A stretch of 64,000 bases of DNA from Sphingomonas sp. Leaf242 (GCF_001422045.1 NZ_LMLW01000007.1:248001-312000); one strand, 5' to 3'; shown: positions 51,981-61,498, numbered from the stretch's first letter. The notes: generated from the letters alone by a model not told the origin. Translations and numbers: made by a program.

Positions 51981-51996
51981 TATACCGTTCGGTATA
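51981..51996 (+). promoter_or_regulatory. TetR-type palindrome before the aldehyde oxidoreductase operon
   Basis: TATACCGTTCGGTATA: arms TATACCG and CGGTATA around two central bases, followed at once by AAAATTAT. It ends 56 bp before the paoA-like start. The ACCG-N2-CGGT core is typical of TetR-family operators. No regulator gene lies in the window. Confidence 0.6.
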
Positions 51997-52052
51997 AAAT
52001 TATGCCCGGCCGCGTCGTATGCGCGAGCACATGTTTTAGCTAGGAGAGAGCG

Positions 52053-52559
52053 ATGCCGATACTCGTCAATGGATCGGCAGTCGCTTTGCCCGACGATCCC
52101 CGCGTCTCGCTGCTCGATCTGTTGCGCGAGGGGCTGCACCTCTCCGGCACGAAGAAGGGCTGCAACCAGGGCGCATGTGGCGCGTGCACGGTGCTGGTCG
52201 ACGGTGAGCGTATCCTGTCGTGCCTCGCGCTGGCGGTCCAGTATGACGGGCGTCGGGTCACGACGATCGAGGGACTGTCGGACGGGAATGCGCTGCACCC
52301 GTTGCAACAGGCGTTCATCGACCATGACGGGTTCCAGTGCGGCTATTGCACGCCTGGCCAGATCTGCTCGGCTATCGGCATGGCGGCAGAAGCTAAGCGC
52401 GGCGTACCGAGTAACGTCAGCGCCGATCTCACCGCTGATGTGCAGCTGACACGTGAGGAAATGCAGGAGCGGATGAGCGGCAATCTATGCCGATGCGGCG
52501 CGCATAACGGGATCATCGATGCGATCCGCGAAACCGTGGCGGCGGAGATGGCGGCATGA
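52053..52559 (+). CDS. paoA: Aldehyde oxidoreductase, 2Fe-2S subunit (PaoA-like)
   Basis: 168 residues from ATG 52053. Small subunit of the xanthine oxidase family with two 2Fe-2S sites: plant-type GCNQGACGACTVL ... SCLAL and the helical CGYCTPGQICSA ... NLCRCGAHNG. It passes electrons from the Mo subunit to FAD. Unlike E. coli PaoA there is no twin-arginine signal, since the protein begins directly MPILVNGSAVALP, so a cytoplasmic enzyme is expected. The FAD subunit gene starts inside its stop (ATGA). Confidence 0.92.
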   Translation: MPILVNGSAVALPDDPRVSLLDLLREGLHLSGTKKGCNQGACGACTVLVDGERILSCLALAVQYDGRRVTTIEGLSDGNALHPLQQAFIDHDGFQCGYCTPGQICSAIGMAAEAKRGVPSNVSADLTADVQLTREEMQERMSGNLCRCGAHNGIIDAIRETVAAEMAA

Positions 52560-53539
52560 CCCCCTTTGCCTATGCGCGGGCCGGCGATACCGCCGAAGCG
52601 CTCCGTCTCGGCCATGCGGAAACGGCGGCCTATCTTGGCGGCGGGACCAATCTGGTCGACCTGATGCGCGAGACGGTCGCCAAGCCCGACACGCTCGTTG
52701 ATGTCACCGGGTTGTCCGATACGATCACCGAGACGGCGGATGGTGGGCTGCTGATCGGGGCGGCGGTGCGTAACACCGCGCTCGCCGAGCATGCGGGGGT
52801 ACGCGCGCGCTACCCGATGCTGTCGCGCGCGATCCTGGCGGGGGCGTCGGCGCAGATCCGCAACATGGCGACGGTCGGCGGCAATCTGCTCCAGCGCACC
52901 CGCTGCACGTATTTCTACGACACCGACGGTTCGCGTTGCAACAAGCGGGCGCCCGGCGAGGGCTGCGATGCGGTCGGGGGCTTCACGCGTATCCATGCGA
53001 TTCTGGGTGCATCGGAGGCCTGCGTCGCAACGCATCCGTCCGACCTGTGCGTCGCGTTTGCCGCGCTCGATGCGCTCGTCCATGTCGAGGGCCGCGGTGG
53101 CGCGCGGACGCTTCCGTTTGGTGAACTGCACCGTCTGCCGGGCGATCGTCCCGATCTCGACACGGTGCTGGCGGCGGGCGACCTGATCACCGCGATCGAA
53201 CTGCCCGCGATGCCGTTCGCGGCGACTTCGACCTATCGCAAGGTCCGCGATCGGGCGAGCTATGCCTTTGCACTGATCTCGGTCGCGGCGGCGCTCGACG
53301 TGGTCGACGGGCAGGTGAGGGACGTGCGTATCGCGCTCGGCGGCGTGGCGCACAAGCCGTGGCGCGCGACCAAGGCGGAGGCGCTGCTGCGTGGTGGCCC
53401 GGCGACCGAGGCGGCGTATCGTGCAGCCGCGATCGCCGAACTCGCCGACGCCAGGCCGCTCCGCGACAACGGTTTCAAGATCGAACTCGCGAAACGGACG
53501 ATCGTCGCCGTCCTTGGCGACCTGGGAGTATCCGCATGA
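52556..53539 (+). CDS. paoB: Aldehyde oxidoreductase, FAD subunit (PaoB-like)
   Basis: 327 residues from ATG 52556. FAD-binding domain signature AAYLGGGTNLVDLMRE and IRNMATVGGNLLQRTRC. The Cys-bearing insert CTYFYDTDGSRCNKRAPGEG, then a further Cys, is the extra 4Fe-4S-binding loop seen in the PaoB subgroup and separates it from ordinary xanthine dehydrogenases. A C-terminal CO-dehydrogenase-flavoprotein-type domain follows. 4-nt overlaps on both sides couple it to paoA and paoC. Confidence 0.92.
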   Translation: MTPFAYARAGDTAEALRLGHAETAAYLGGGTNLVDLMRETVAKPDTLVDVTGLSDTITETADGGLLIGAAVRNTALAEHAGVRARYPMLSRAILAGASAQIRNMATVGGNLLQRTRCTYFYDTDGSRCNKRAPGEGCDAVGGFTRIHAILGASEACVATHPSDLCVAFAALDALVHVEGRGGARTLPFGELHRLPGDRPDLDTVLAAGDLITAIELPAMPFAATSTYRKVRDRASYAFALISVAAALDVVDGQVRDVRIALGGVAHKPWRATKAEALLRGGPATEAAYRAAAIAELADARPLRDNGFKIELAKRTIVAVLGDLGVSA

Positions 53540-55869
53540 GCATCGTCGATACCGTCAAGCAGACCGCGCAGGGTCTGGTCCAGGGTGCGGTCAGCAAATT
53601 GGTCCCGCTCGCGCCGGACAGCTGGGTTCCCGGCGGCGTTCCCGATCCGCTGATCGCGCGTCAGCACGGCCTGATCGGTACATCGGTGTCGCGACTGGAT
53701 GGGCCGTTGAAGGTGAAGGGCGCGGCGCGGTTCGCGGCCGAATTCGCGCTCGACGACATGGTCTATGCCGCGCTGGCGTTCGCGACGATCCCGCGCGGGC
53801 GGATCGCGACGCTCGACGTGGCGGCCGCGGAGGCTTCGGCTGGCGTCGTCGCGGTGATGACGTATCGCAATGCGCCGCGGATGAACCAGCCCGCGGTGTT
53901 CGGGTCTGGGCCGACCGCGGCGGCGCCCGCCGACCTGCCGATCATGCAGGACGATCGCGTCGCCTGGAACGGGCAGCCGATCGCGGTTGTCTTGGCCGAA
54001 ACGCAGGAACAGGCGGACTACGCCGCATCGCTGATCGTCGCGACCTACGCCGTAGAGCCATCGATCACGTCGTTTGCGGCGGCAAAGGCCAAGGGCGCCG
54101 AGCCGGCAACCTTCATGGGCCAACCGCTGTCGAACACAATCGGCGATGCCGACGCCATGCTCGCGGTGGCGCAACACAAAGTCGACCAGGTCTATCGAAC
54201 GCCGCGGCACAACCACAACGCGATCGAGCCCCACGCAGCGACGATCGCCTGGGTGGGGGACGAGCTGATCGTCCACGATGCCAGCCAGCTGGTGACGATG
54301 GCTGCGGCAACGATCGCCGACGTGTTCGACCTGAAGGCCGAGCAGGTCCGCGTGACCTCTCCCTATGTCGGTGGGGGATTTGGCGGCAAGTGCCTGTGGG
54401 ATCACCAGATCCTCGGCGCCGCGGCGGCCAGGCTGGTCGGGCGCCCGGTCCGCATCGTGCTGACCCGAGAGGGCGTCTACCGCGGCGTTGGCGGACGTAC
54501 GCTGACCGAGCAGCGCGTCGCGATCGGTGCGGGTGCGGATGGCCATTTCCAGGCGCTGATCCACGCCGGGACCACCGCGGATACGCCGCACAACCACATG
54601 CCCGAACCGTTCATTCTCGGCACGCGCGCGGGCTATGCCGCGGACAGTATCAAGCTGTCGGTCGACGTCGTGAAGATCGACATGCTCGCCAACACGTTCA
54701 TGCGTGCGCCCGGTGAATCGGTCGGGACGTTCGCGCTGGAATCGGCGATCGACGAACTCGCGGTCAAGCTCGGCATCGATCCGATCGACCTGCGTCTGCG
54801 CAACGAGCCGGAGGTGGATCCGACGTCGGGCCTGCCGTTCTCGTCGCGGCACATCGTCGAGGCGTGGCGTGCTGGGGCGGATGCGTTCGGCTGGGCCGAC
54901 CGTGCGCTGCCGGGCGCGCGACGCGAGGGCGAATGGCTGATCGGGATGGGCTGCGCGACCGGGACCTATCCCTATTACCGGATGCCGGGAGCGGCAGCGC
55001 GGATCACGCTCGATCGCGCGGGCACGGCACTGGTCGAGGTCGCGGCGCACGAAATGGGGATGGGGACGTCGACGACCACGGCGATGGTCGCCGCGGAACG
55101 GCTCGGGCTGCCGCTCGATGCGGTCGAGGTTCGCTATGGCGATTCGATCATTCCTGGGTCGATCCTCGCGGGTGGATCGCAGCAGACGGCCGCGATCGGC
55201 GGCGCGGTGATCGCCGCGCATAACCCGCTGGTGGCGGAATTGTTGAAACTCGCCGGCAACGATTCACCGCTTGCCGGACTGTCGCCGGACGAGGTCGGCA
55301 GCGAGGATGGCGGTCTCGCCAAACTCGACGATCCAACCCGGCGCGAGTCTTATGTCTCGATCCTCGGCCGGGCGCAGCGCGATGCGGTCAGCGTGTCGGC
55401 CGAAGGATCACCGCCGCTCGAGCAGATGCACTGGTCGATGCATTCGCACAGCGCGATCTTCTGCGAGGTCCGCGTCAACGCGGTGACGGGGGAGGTGCGC
55501 GTCACTCGGTTCCTGGGGGCGTTCGACTGCGGCCGGATCCTCAATCCGAAGACCGCGCGCAGCCAGTTCCGCGGCGGCATGATCATGGGCCTTGGCCTAG
55601 CGCTGATGGAGGAGACCGAATTCGACGAGCGTAACGGTCGGATCATGAACCCCAGTCTCGCCGAATATCACATGCCGGTGCATCTCGACGTGCCCGAGAT
55701 CGAAGTGATCTGGACCGACATCGCCGACCCGCACACGCCGATGGGTGCGCACGGAATCGGCGAGATCGGCATTACCGGGGTAGCCGCAGCGGTCGCGAAC
55801 GCGGTCTATAACGCGACCGGAACGCGGGTCCGCGATCTGCCGATCACGTTGGACAAGTTGCTGGTCTGA
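53536..55869 (+). CDS. paoC: Aldehyde oxidoreductase, molybdopterin subunit (PaoC-like)
   Basis: 777 residues from ATG 53536 (ATGA overlap). Mo-cofactor signatures: YVGGGFGGKCLWDHQ, FMRAPGESVGTFALESAIDE, GAFDCGRILNPKTARSQ, and the active-site GAHGIGEIGITG with the base-catalyst Glu. It oxidises aldehydes (often aromatic) to acids. An N-terminal lead of about 35 residues (VDTVKQTAQGLVQGAVSKL) comes before the domain, and is typical of this subgroup. The maturation factor gene (paoD/xdhC) does not follow. Confidence 0.93.
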   Translation: MSIVDTVKQTAQGLVQGAVSKLVPLAPDSWVPGGVPDPLIARQHGLIGTSVSRLDGPLKVKGAARFAAEFALDDMVYAALAFATIPRGRIATLDVAAAEASAGVVAVMTYRNAPRMNQPAVFGSGPTAAAPADLPIMQDDRVAWNGQPIAVVLAETQEQADYAASLIVATYAVEPSITSFAAAKAKGAEPATFMGQPLSNTIGDADAMLAVAQHKVDQVYRTPRHNHNAIEPHAATIAWVGDELIVHDASQLVTMAAATIADVFDLKAEQVRVTSPYVGGGFGGKCLWDHQILGAAAARLVGRPVRIVLTREGVYRGVGGRTLTEQRVAIGAGADGHFQALIHAGTTADTPHNHMPEPFILGTRAGYAADSIKLSVDVVKIDMLANTFMRAPGESVGTFALESAIDELAVKLGIDPIDLRLRNEPEVDPTSGLPFSSRHIVEAWRAGADAFGWADRALPGARREGEWLIGMGCATGTYPYYRMPGAAARITLDRAGTALVEVAAHEMGMGTSTTTAMVAAERLGLPLDAVEVRYGDSIIPGSILAGGSQQTAAIGGAVIAAHNPLVAELLKLAGNDSPLAGLSPDEVGSEDGGLAKLDDPTRRESYVSILGRAQRDAVSVSAEGSPPLEQMHWSMHSHSAIFCEVRVNAVTGEVRVTRFLGAFDCGRILNPKTARSQFRGGMIMGLGLALMEETEFDERNGRIMNPSLAEYHMPVHLDVPEIEVIWTDIADPHTPMGAHGIGEIGITGVAAAVANAVYNATGTRVRDLPITLDKLLV

Positions 55870-55886
55870 AGCGACGCGGCCTGAAC

Positions 55887-57152
55887 TCAATTCCGGTGTT
55901 TGGTCTCCGGCATCGCGAAGAAATAGAGCGCAAGGCCTAGTCCGGCAACGACCGCCAGCGTCAGGAAGCCGGCGGTGTAGCCGGCGCCGACGATGATCGC
56001 GCCGGCTAGTGAGGCCGACAGCGCTGCGCCCAAGCCTTGTGCGCTCGCGACCGCGCCCTGGCTGACGTTGAAGCGGCCGGTGCCCTTGGTCAGGTCGGCG
56101 ATCACGACCGGGAACAGCGCGCCGAAGATGCCCGCGCTAATGCCGTCTAGCGCCTGGACCCCGACCAGCCACCACGGATCGTTCGACACGGTGTACAGCG
56201 CACCGCGTGCAGCGAGGAACGCGAAGGCGACGAGGAAGAGCGGCTTTGTGCCCCATTTCTCGGTGTTGCGACCGACGACGATCGCGACCGGTACCATCAC
56301 CAACTGCGCGGCGACGATGCAGGCGGCGGTGAGCGATGTCGCCTGGTCCTTGCCGACCGTGCGCGAGAGAAGCTGGCTGACCGACGTCAGCATCGCGGCA
56401 TTGGCGAGGTGGAACAGGAATGCGGTAACTGCGAAGATCATCAGCGGCTTGTTCTCGATCAGCGACTTCCAGCCGCTCGGCTCCTCGCAATCGTCGTCCG
56501 GTTCGCAGTCGAGACCCCGCGCGACCGCGTTGTCGATCGCGCCGTTGTCGATCCGCGATGCGGTGACGATGCTCGCGACGGTCAGTCCGCCCATCAACCA
56601 GAACACGACGACCGGGCCGAACTTCCACGCCAGTACGCCCGCCAGAGCGGCAGATACCGCGTTGCCCGCATGATTGAAGGCTTCGTTGCGGCCCACGCGC
56701 TTGGCGAACAGCTTGGGTCCGACCAGCCCGAGGGTAATCGCCGAGATCGCCGGCGCGAACACGGCGCCGGCGACCGCGGCGACCGACTGGGTGATGGCGA
56801 CGACGGTGAAACCGGTCACGATCGGCAGCGATATGCTGCTGAGCGTCACGAGCAACGCGGCGATCATCACGATCCGCGGCTTGTTCCTGGCGCGATCGAT
56901 CAGGCTACCGGCAGGAGTTTGCGAGATCAGGCCGATGATCCCAGCGATCGTCAGGACCGCGCCGACGGTCGCCTCGTTCCAGCCATGCGCGGGCCCGCGG
57001 ACCGCCAGCAGGTAGATGGCGAGATACGGTCCAAGCCCGTCGCGCACGTCGGCCAGGAAGAAGTTCAACGCATCGAGCGTCCTGGTCGGGACGGATGTGC
57101 CGCCAGGTTCGTCCCGCGTGTCCGTTGCGGAAGGCGGATCCGTCATAGCCAT
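55887..57152 (-). CDS. MFS transporter
   Basis: About 421 residues, start ATG 57152 with ribosome site AGGA 8 nt before it; an alternative ATG at 57146. Twelve TM segments in the MFS layout, with the loop 2-3 motif SLIDRARNKPRI. The central cytoplasmic loop carries an acidic, Cys-containing stretch (DCEPDDDCEEPSGWKS). Substrate unknown; a drug- or metabolite-efflux type is as far as the sequence goes. Convergent with paoABC, 17 bp from its end. Its promoter region holds two repeat motifs. Confidence 0.85.
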   Translation of the reverse strand: MAMTDPPSATDTRDEPGGTSVPTRTLDALNFFLADVRDGLGPYLAIYLLAVRGPAHGWNEATVGAVLTIAGIIGLISQTPAGSLIDRARNKPRIVMIAALLVTLSSISLPIVTGFTVVAITQSVAAVAGAVFAPAISAITLGLVGPKLFAKRVGRNEAFNHAGNAVSAALAGVLAWKFGPVVVFWLMGGLTVASIVTASRIDNGAIDNAVARGLDCEPDDDCEEPSGWKSLIENKPLMIFAVTAFLFHLANAAMLTSVSQLLSRTVGKDQATSLTAACIVAAQLVMVPVAIVVGRNTEKWGTKPLFLVAFAFLAARGALYTVSNDPWWLVGVQALDGISAGIFGALFPVVIADLTKGTGRFNVSQGAVASAQGLGAALSASLAGAIIVGAGYTAGFLTLAVVAGLGLALYFFAMPETKHRN

Positions 57153-57251
57153 GAGAATTCCTGAAACTTGCTGTCGAGCGCCCGACATTGTTCGCGAACC
57201 GGCCGTCGTCGGATCGTTAAATCGACCAACGCCCGGAAAGTTTCGACGATT

Positions 57252-57260
57252 GTATAATAT
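57252..57260 (-). promoter_or_regulatory. ATATTATAC core upstream of the MFS gene (site D)
   Basis: On the minus strand ATATTATAC, the same 9-mer that ends sites A and B, 100 bp before the MFS start. Confidence 0.35.
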
Positions 57261-57271
57261 CGATCGTGTAA

Positions 57272-57297
57272 TTTAGGTAATGATCTCATGACCTAAA
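57272..57297. promoter_or_regulatory. Inverted repeat TTTAGGT-N12-ACCTAAA
   Basis: Perfect 7-bp arms at 57272-57278 and 57291-57297 around AATGATCTCATG, 120 bp before the MFS start and 47 bp past the end of the glycosyltransferase gene. It may be an operator for a dimeric regulator or a hairpin. Confidence 0.45.
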
Positions 57298-57343
57298 CTG
57301 AAACTGAACGGTGCCGATAGCTTTCGGGGCGCACCGGGACCGA

Positions 57344-58936
57344 TTATTGCGTGCCGGTCATCGCCGCGAAATTGTGCGAGCCGCTACCGGTTGCAAGTAG
57401 GTCTGGGCGGGCGGTGATCGGAGTCGCGCGAACCGCGACCAGGGTCACACCGGGACCGATCGCGAACCGGGCTCGGCGCTGGAGATACCCACGCGTCTCG
57501 ACCGCCTGTGTCAGGACGATGCTGTGTGGGTAGGCCAGCCGCAGTCGTTCGCCGACGACGACCACGCCGCGGATCCCGAGGCGGTCCAGCGTGGCCGCTG
57601 CCTCGCGTGGGGTTCGCGCGGTCAGGACATAGCCGCGGCCCATGAAGTCGCTGGTCGACAGCCACTGCGAGGCCCTGGCCACCCAGATCCGCCGCCGGCC
57701 ACGATCGGCATAGGCTGCCGCGGCGATCACCGCACCTTCGCCGCCGGCGCGACCGTCGACCAGCCAGAGACCGGGCGTGTCGATCATGGTCCGCGCGATT
57801 GTCGGCGCGCCGAGATCGGGCTTGGCGGTCAACTGGGCCAGCGCGACCGCGGGCACGACAAGCGCGCCGACGGTGCACGCGACCGCCGCCGCACGGTAGA
57901 CCGCGCCGAGCCGCCACAGGGTTAGAACGCCCAGCGCGACGAGGATGGCGCACCATGGCAGCAACGGCAGGATGTAGCGGTCGACCAAAGCGACCGGAAT
58001 GGCCGCCTGGAAGATCAAGGTGGCGAGGATCATCGCCACCGAGAGCCTGACGACCGGCCCTGCGCGCCCGTCGCGCCACCCCCAAATCGCTCCGATCAGC
58101 AGGAGGAGTATCCCGCTCCAGCCGATATTGGCGCGCACCGCCTGAAGATTGGTGACGACCGAGTCCCAAGCATAGGCGAGACCCGGGGCATAGTTGAAGC
58201 CCCCCGCCGAAATCCTGAACGAAATCAGATACCATGGCAGAATCAGCACCCCGGTCACCGCTCCGGCAACCCACAGCTTGCGGTCCCGCAACAGATGCCA
58301 GCGGCGCGACAGGACGATGTCGATCGCGGGGACGAGGACGATGAGCAGGCCGTTGCCCTTCACCAGCGTCGCGAACACCGCGAGCGCGGAGAACAGCGCG
58401 AGACGCCACCATGACGGGGTTTCGGCCGCGGCCAGCCAAGCGATGCCGGCGAGTCCGACGACCAGCGTCACCGGCTGGTCGAGGAGGAAATAGCGCGCGC
58501 TCTCGATCTCCAGGGGCAGGAGCAGCACCACGAATGCGGCGGCAATCGCCAGGCGTGGTGCGCCGGCGCGGAACAGGCCCCAGCCGACGAGCGACGCCGG
58601 CAGCCCTGCGATGAACGCGCTGAGGATCGCGGCGGCAAAAGGAGAGGGGCGCAGTACCGCGAACAGCGGTGCGAGCAGTGCGTACCAGCCGGGGGGCCAG
58701 TGACCGATCGAGAGCTTTGGAAAGTGCGCGTAGAAATCTTGCGCGAACGTCATCGGCGAGGGTAGCCCGGCGCGCAGCCAGTCGCCGATAAACAGCGTGT
58801 TGATGTAATGCGAGGACTCATCGGGATCGATGAAGCTCGCCGAGAGCTCGCCCGTGAGCGCAGCGAGCGCCAGCGCCGCCAGCCCGAGCAGCGGCGCAAG
58901 TGCGATCGTTCGCGTGACGGCCCCCCGGTTGGTCAT
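57344..58936 (-). CDS. GT39-like membrane glycosyltransferase (ArnT/PMT family)
   Basis: 530 residues from ATG 58936. A membrane protein with about 10 TM segments; the first periplasmic loop carries the acidic DPDESSHYIN, the Asp/Glu catalytic site of GT39/ArnT-type enzymes, followed by FPKLSIGHWPPGWYALLAP with the SIGHWPPGWY element. Such enzymes move sugars from polyprenyl phosphate to lipid A, proteins or glycans. The C-terminal 150 residues form a soluble domain (VVVVGERLRLAYPHSIVLTQ). Target unknown; the closest context is the phosphonolipid and hopanoid loci far upstream, with no direct coupling. Confidence 0.82.
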   Translation of the reverse strand: MTNRGAVTRTIALAPLLGLAALALAALTGELSASFIDPDESSHYINTLFIGDWLRAGLPSPMTFAQDFYAHFPKLSIGHWPPGWYALLAPLFAVLRPSPFAAAILSAFIAGLPASLVGWGLFRAGAPRLAIAAAFVVLLLPLEIESARYFLLDQPVTLVVGLAGIAWLAAAETPSWWRLALFSALAVFATLVKGNGLLIVLVPAIDIVLSRRWHLLRDRKLWVAGAVTGVLILPWYLISFRISAGGFNYAPGLAYAWDSVVTNLQAVRANIGWSGILLLLIGAIWGWRDGRAGPVVRLSVAMILATLIFQAAIPVALVDRYILPLLPWCAILVALGVLTLWRLGAVYRAAAVACTVGALVVPAVALAQLTAKPDLGAPTIARTMIDTPGLWLVDGRAGGEGAVIAAAAYADRGRRRIWVARASQWLSTSDFMGRGYVLTARTPREAAATLDRLGIRGVVVVGERLRLAYPHSIVLTQAVETRGYLQRRARFAIGPGVTLVAVRATPITARPDLLATGSGSHNFAAMTGTQ

Positions 58937-59008
58937 CGCGCAAAACTAGCCGACCGGGCGCCCGAAAACCATGATCATTCGGTACCATCGCGCGGACGGG
59001 CCCGGGTA

Positions 59009-59047
59009 GACCGAAGCCGATGCCTTGGAAGGCAAAGGACTTCGGTC
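59009..59047 (-). terminator. Nested hairpin after TBDR 5
   Basis: GACCGAAG (59009-59016) pairs with CTTCGGTC (59040-59047), and inside it TGCCTTGGAAGGCA (59021-59034) folds on itself. It lies 19 bp past the TBDR 5 stop (minus strand) and before the glycosyltransferase start, where a terminator is expected. Confidence 0.55.
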
Positions 59048-59065
59048 CGAGGGGCTAAGGGCGGT

Positions 59066-61498
59066 TCAGAACGCCCCGGACAGCGTGAAGAACACCTGCC
59101 GCGGCGGCGTCGCATAGCTGTTGTAGGTCGTGCTCGCCGCGCCGACGACGACTTCGTAGATGCCCTTCCGGTTAGTCAAGTTGGTGACGTTGACCGAAAA
59201 CCGCGTGTTCTTCAGGCCGAGACCGCCGATCGGTGGCAGCGCGTAGCCGGCCTGCGCACTCAGCAGGACGCGACCCGATACCGACTGGTCGTTGGTGTAG
59301 GTGGCGAACCGGCGACCGACGAAATCGCCGATCACCTGGACGTCGAACGGGCCGTCGTTCGCGCTGGCGACGACCTTGTTGAGCCATTTGGCGGTGTTGG
59401 GGACGTATTTACCCGCCGTCGGGACCGTCGCGGTGCCGCTGATGTAGTTGTCGTCGTATTTCGAGCTGTTGTACGACAGCGCGTCGTAGAGCGAGAAATG
59501 AGGCCCGAAACGCACCGTCGTCGCGAAGTCGACGCCGTTGGTCGTCACGCCACCGACGTTTTGCAGGATCGATACGCCGCCGACGACCGACGCGATCACC
59601 GGCGTCGCGCTGATCTGCAACAGGCGGTTGCTGAAATCGACGTGGTAGTAGTTCACCTGGCCTTCGACTGCAGTGATCGGGCCGAGCGACACCTGACGAT
59701 GCGAGCGGACGCCGGCCTCGTAGGTCCACGAGCTTTCGGGCGATGTCTCGGCCTTCAGCTGGTCGAACGCCTGCTGGCTGCCGAGATTATACGGCGACAG
59801 CCCGGCGGCGACCGACGTCTGGAACTGGCGGACGTTCTTCTGCACGTTGGCGAAGAGCTGCTCCGACGAGGTCACGTCCCAGGTCCCACCGACGGCGGGC
59901 AGGAACCATTTCTTGGTGCTGATCTTGCCTTCGGGCAGGCCGGTCGAGGCCCCCGACAACGCGCCTGGCAACGGCTGGACCGGTACTGCGCCATTGGCGA
60001 ACTGCAGGCTCGACTTGAAGCCCGCCTCCAGCGTGACCGCGGGCGTGACGTGCCAGCGATCCTGGAGGTGGAATTGGACGATATCGACATCGACGTCGCT
60101 GCCATATTGGGTCAGGCGGCGCAGTGCCGGGTCGGCGCGGACATAGGGCGTCGAGGGATTGTCGATCGGGAACGCGTACCAGCGGCGCCGGACGGTGTTC
60201 GCGTTGTGCTCGTACCAGCCGCCCAGTTCGATCTCGTGATTGCCGGCTTCGATCGCGAGCCGCGACAACAGCCCCTCGCGATCGACGGTATATTCGGTCG
60301 TCCGCAGCGCATAGCCCGAATTGCCGAACACCTGCTTCAGGTTCTGGCCGGGATAATAGATGCGGAACAGCGCGGGCAGGCCCGCCACCGTGATCGGCCC
60401 GGCGATCTGCCCTTCGCCATCGTCGTGATGATAATACACTTGGTTCGAGAACGTCACCGCGTCCGAGAAGCGGTAATCGAGCTTCACATAGCCCAGATAG
60501 TCCTTGCGCTGCGCATCGCCGTAATAGTTCAGATAATTGGCCGGCGCGTTCGCGGGGACGTTGCCGTTGGCATCAAGATACGCAAGCGCCGCGCCGAAGT
60601 TCGGATAGAGCAGGCTGCGATAATAGGGCTCGATCCCGCCGGCATTGTGCGCGACCGAATCCTGGTTCGGCTCCTGCTTGTTGGAAAAGGCGAAATAGCC
60701 GGTCAGCGTGACGTGGCTGTCCTTGTGGACGAACTTCGCGTTTACCTGATAGCCGCCCTGTTTCGCGTCGAACTCCCACGCGCGCGCCTTTTGGCGGACG
60801 GCGGACACATAGCCGCTGTTGGTGCCGCCAAGGCCTTCGAATTCGCCGCTGTCGACCCGCAGATAGCTGCGCTGCGCATCGTAGCTGCCGAGCGTCTGCG
60901 CGAACCGGAGGCCGAGATCGCGCGCGGGATCGCTGGTGAAGGTCTCGACCGCGCCGCCGAGATTGCTGGCCGACGCCGTCCCGAGATCGGCGGCCCCCGA
61001 CGACAGGCGGACCTGGCCGACATTCTCGCTGATCACCGCGCGCTGTGGCGAGAGGCCGTTGAAATTGCCGTAGGATTGATCGCCCAAGGGCACGCCGTCG
61101 AGCGTGAAGCCGAGCTGGTTCTGGTTGAACCCGTGGACGACCAGCGAGATGTTCTGTTCGTTGTTACCCCACGGGTCGGCGGTTTCGAACTGGACGCCGG
61201 GCAGGGTCTGGATCGCCTTGACCGGACTGACGCCGGGCATGGTCTTCTGCATCTCGACGCCCGACAGCGCGACCGAAGATCGCGTCGTGCGGCTGGCGGT
61301 CACCATGATCGTGCCGTCTGCGGTCGCGTCGCGTGGCGTGTCCTGGTTGGCGTTGGCGGTCGCGGCATCGGCGCTGGCCTCACCGTTTGCTTGCGCCGGT
61401 GCGGCCTGCGCGATCGACGGCGTTGCGCAGGCCATGATCCCGATCGCCGCCGACGACAGAAAAAGCGAAGCGCGATGCACGCCCCGGAACTCGAACAT
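59066..61498 (-). CDS. TonB-dependent receptor (TBDR 5)
   Basis: 810 residues from ATG 61498; signal peptide ending TPSIAQAAPA. TonB-box-like GTIMVTASRTT, then a short plug (PVKAIQTLPGVQFETADPWG, LVVHGFNQNQLGFTLDGVPL, VRLSSGAADLGTASASNLGG) and a 22-strand-type barrel ending QVFFTLSGAF. The plug differs from the other four receptors. Divergent from a desaturase/PhnD-like/serine-acetyltransferase cassette, with an identical 16-mer to TBDR 1 in the shared promoter region. Ligand unknown. Confidence 0.92.
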   Translation of the reverse strand: MFEFRGVHRASLFLSSAAIGIMACATPSIAQAAPAQANGEASADAATANANQDTPRDATADGTIMVTASRTTRSSVALSGVEMQKTMPGVSPVKAIQTLPGVQFETADPWGNNEQNISLVVHGFNQNQLGFTLDGVPLGDQSYGNFNGLSPQRAVISENVGQVRLSSGAADLGTASASNLGGAVETFTSDPARDLGLRFAQTLGSYDAQRSYLRVDSGEFEGLGGTNSGYVSAVRQKARAWEFDAKQGGYQVNAKFVHKDSHVTLTGYFAFSNKQEPNQDSVAHNAGGIEPYYRSLLYPNFGAALAYLDANGNVPANAPANYLNYYGDAQRKDYLGYVKLDYRFSDAVTFSNQVYYHHDDGEGQIAGPITVAGLPALFRIYYPGQNLKQVFGNSGYALRTTEYTVDREGLLSRLAIEAGNHEIELGGWYEHNANTVRRRWYAFPIDNPSTPYVRADPALRRLTQYGSDVDVDIVQFHLQDRWHVTPAVTLEAGFKSSLQFANGAVPVQPLPGALSGASTGLPEGKISTKKWFLPAVGGTWDVTSSEQLFANVQKNVRQFQTSVAAGLSPYNLGSQQAFDQLKAETSPESSWTYEAGVRSHRQVSLGPITAVEGQVNYYHVDFSNRLLQISATPVIASVVGGVSILQNVGGVTTNGVDFATTVRFGPHFSLYDALSYNSSKYDDNYISGTATVPTAGKYVPNTAKWLNKVVASANDGPFDVQVIGDFVGRRFATYTNDQSVSGRVLLSAQAGYALPPIGGLGLKNTRFSVNVTNLTNRKGIYEVVVGAASTTYNSYATPPRQVFFTLSGAF

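Noticed and set aside
53260..55221. 653-codon minus-strand open frame
   Set aside because: Antisense to paoB/paoC, both with intact cofactor motifs.
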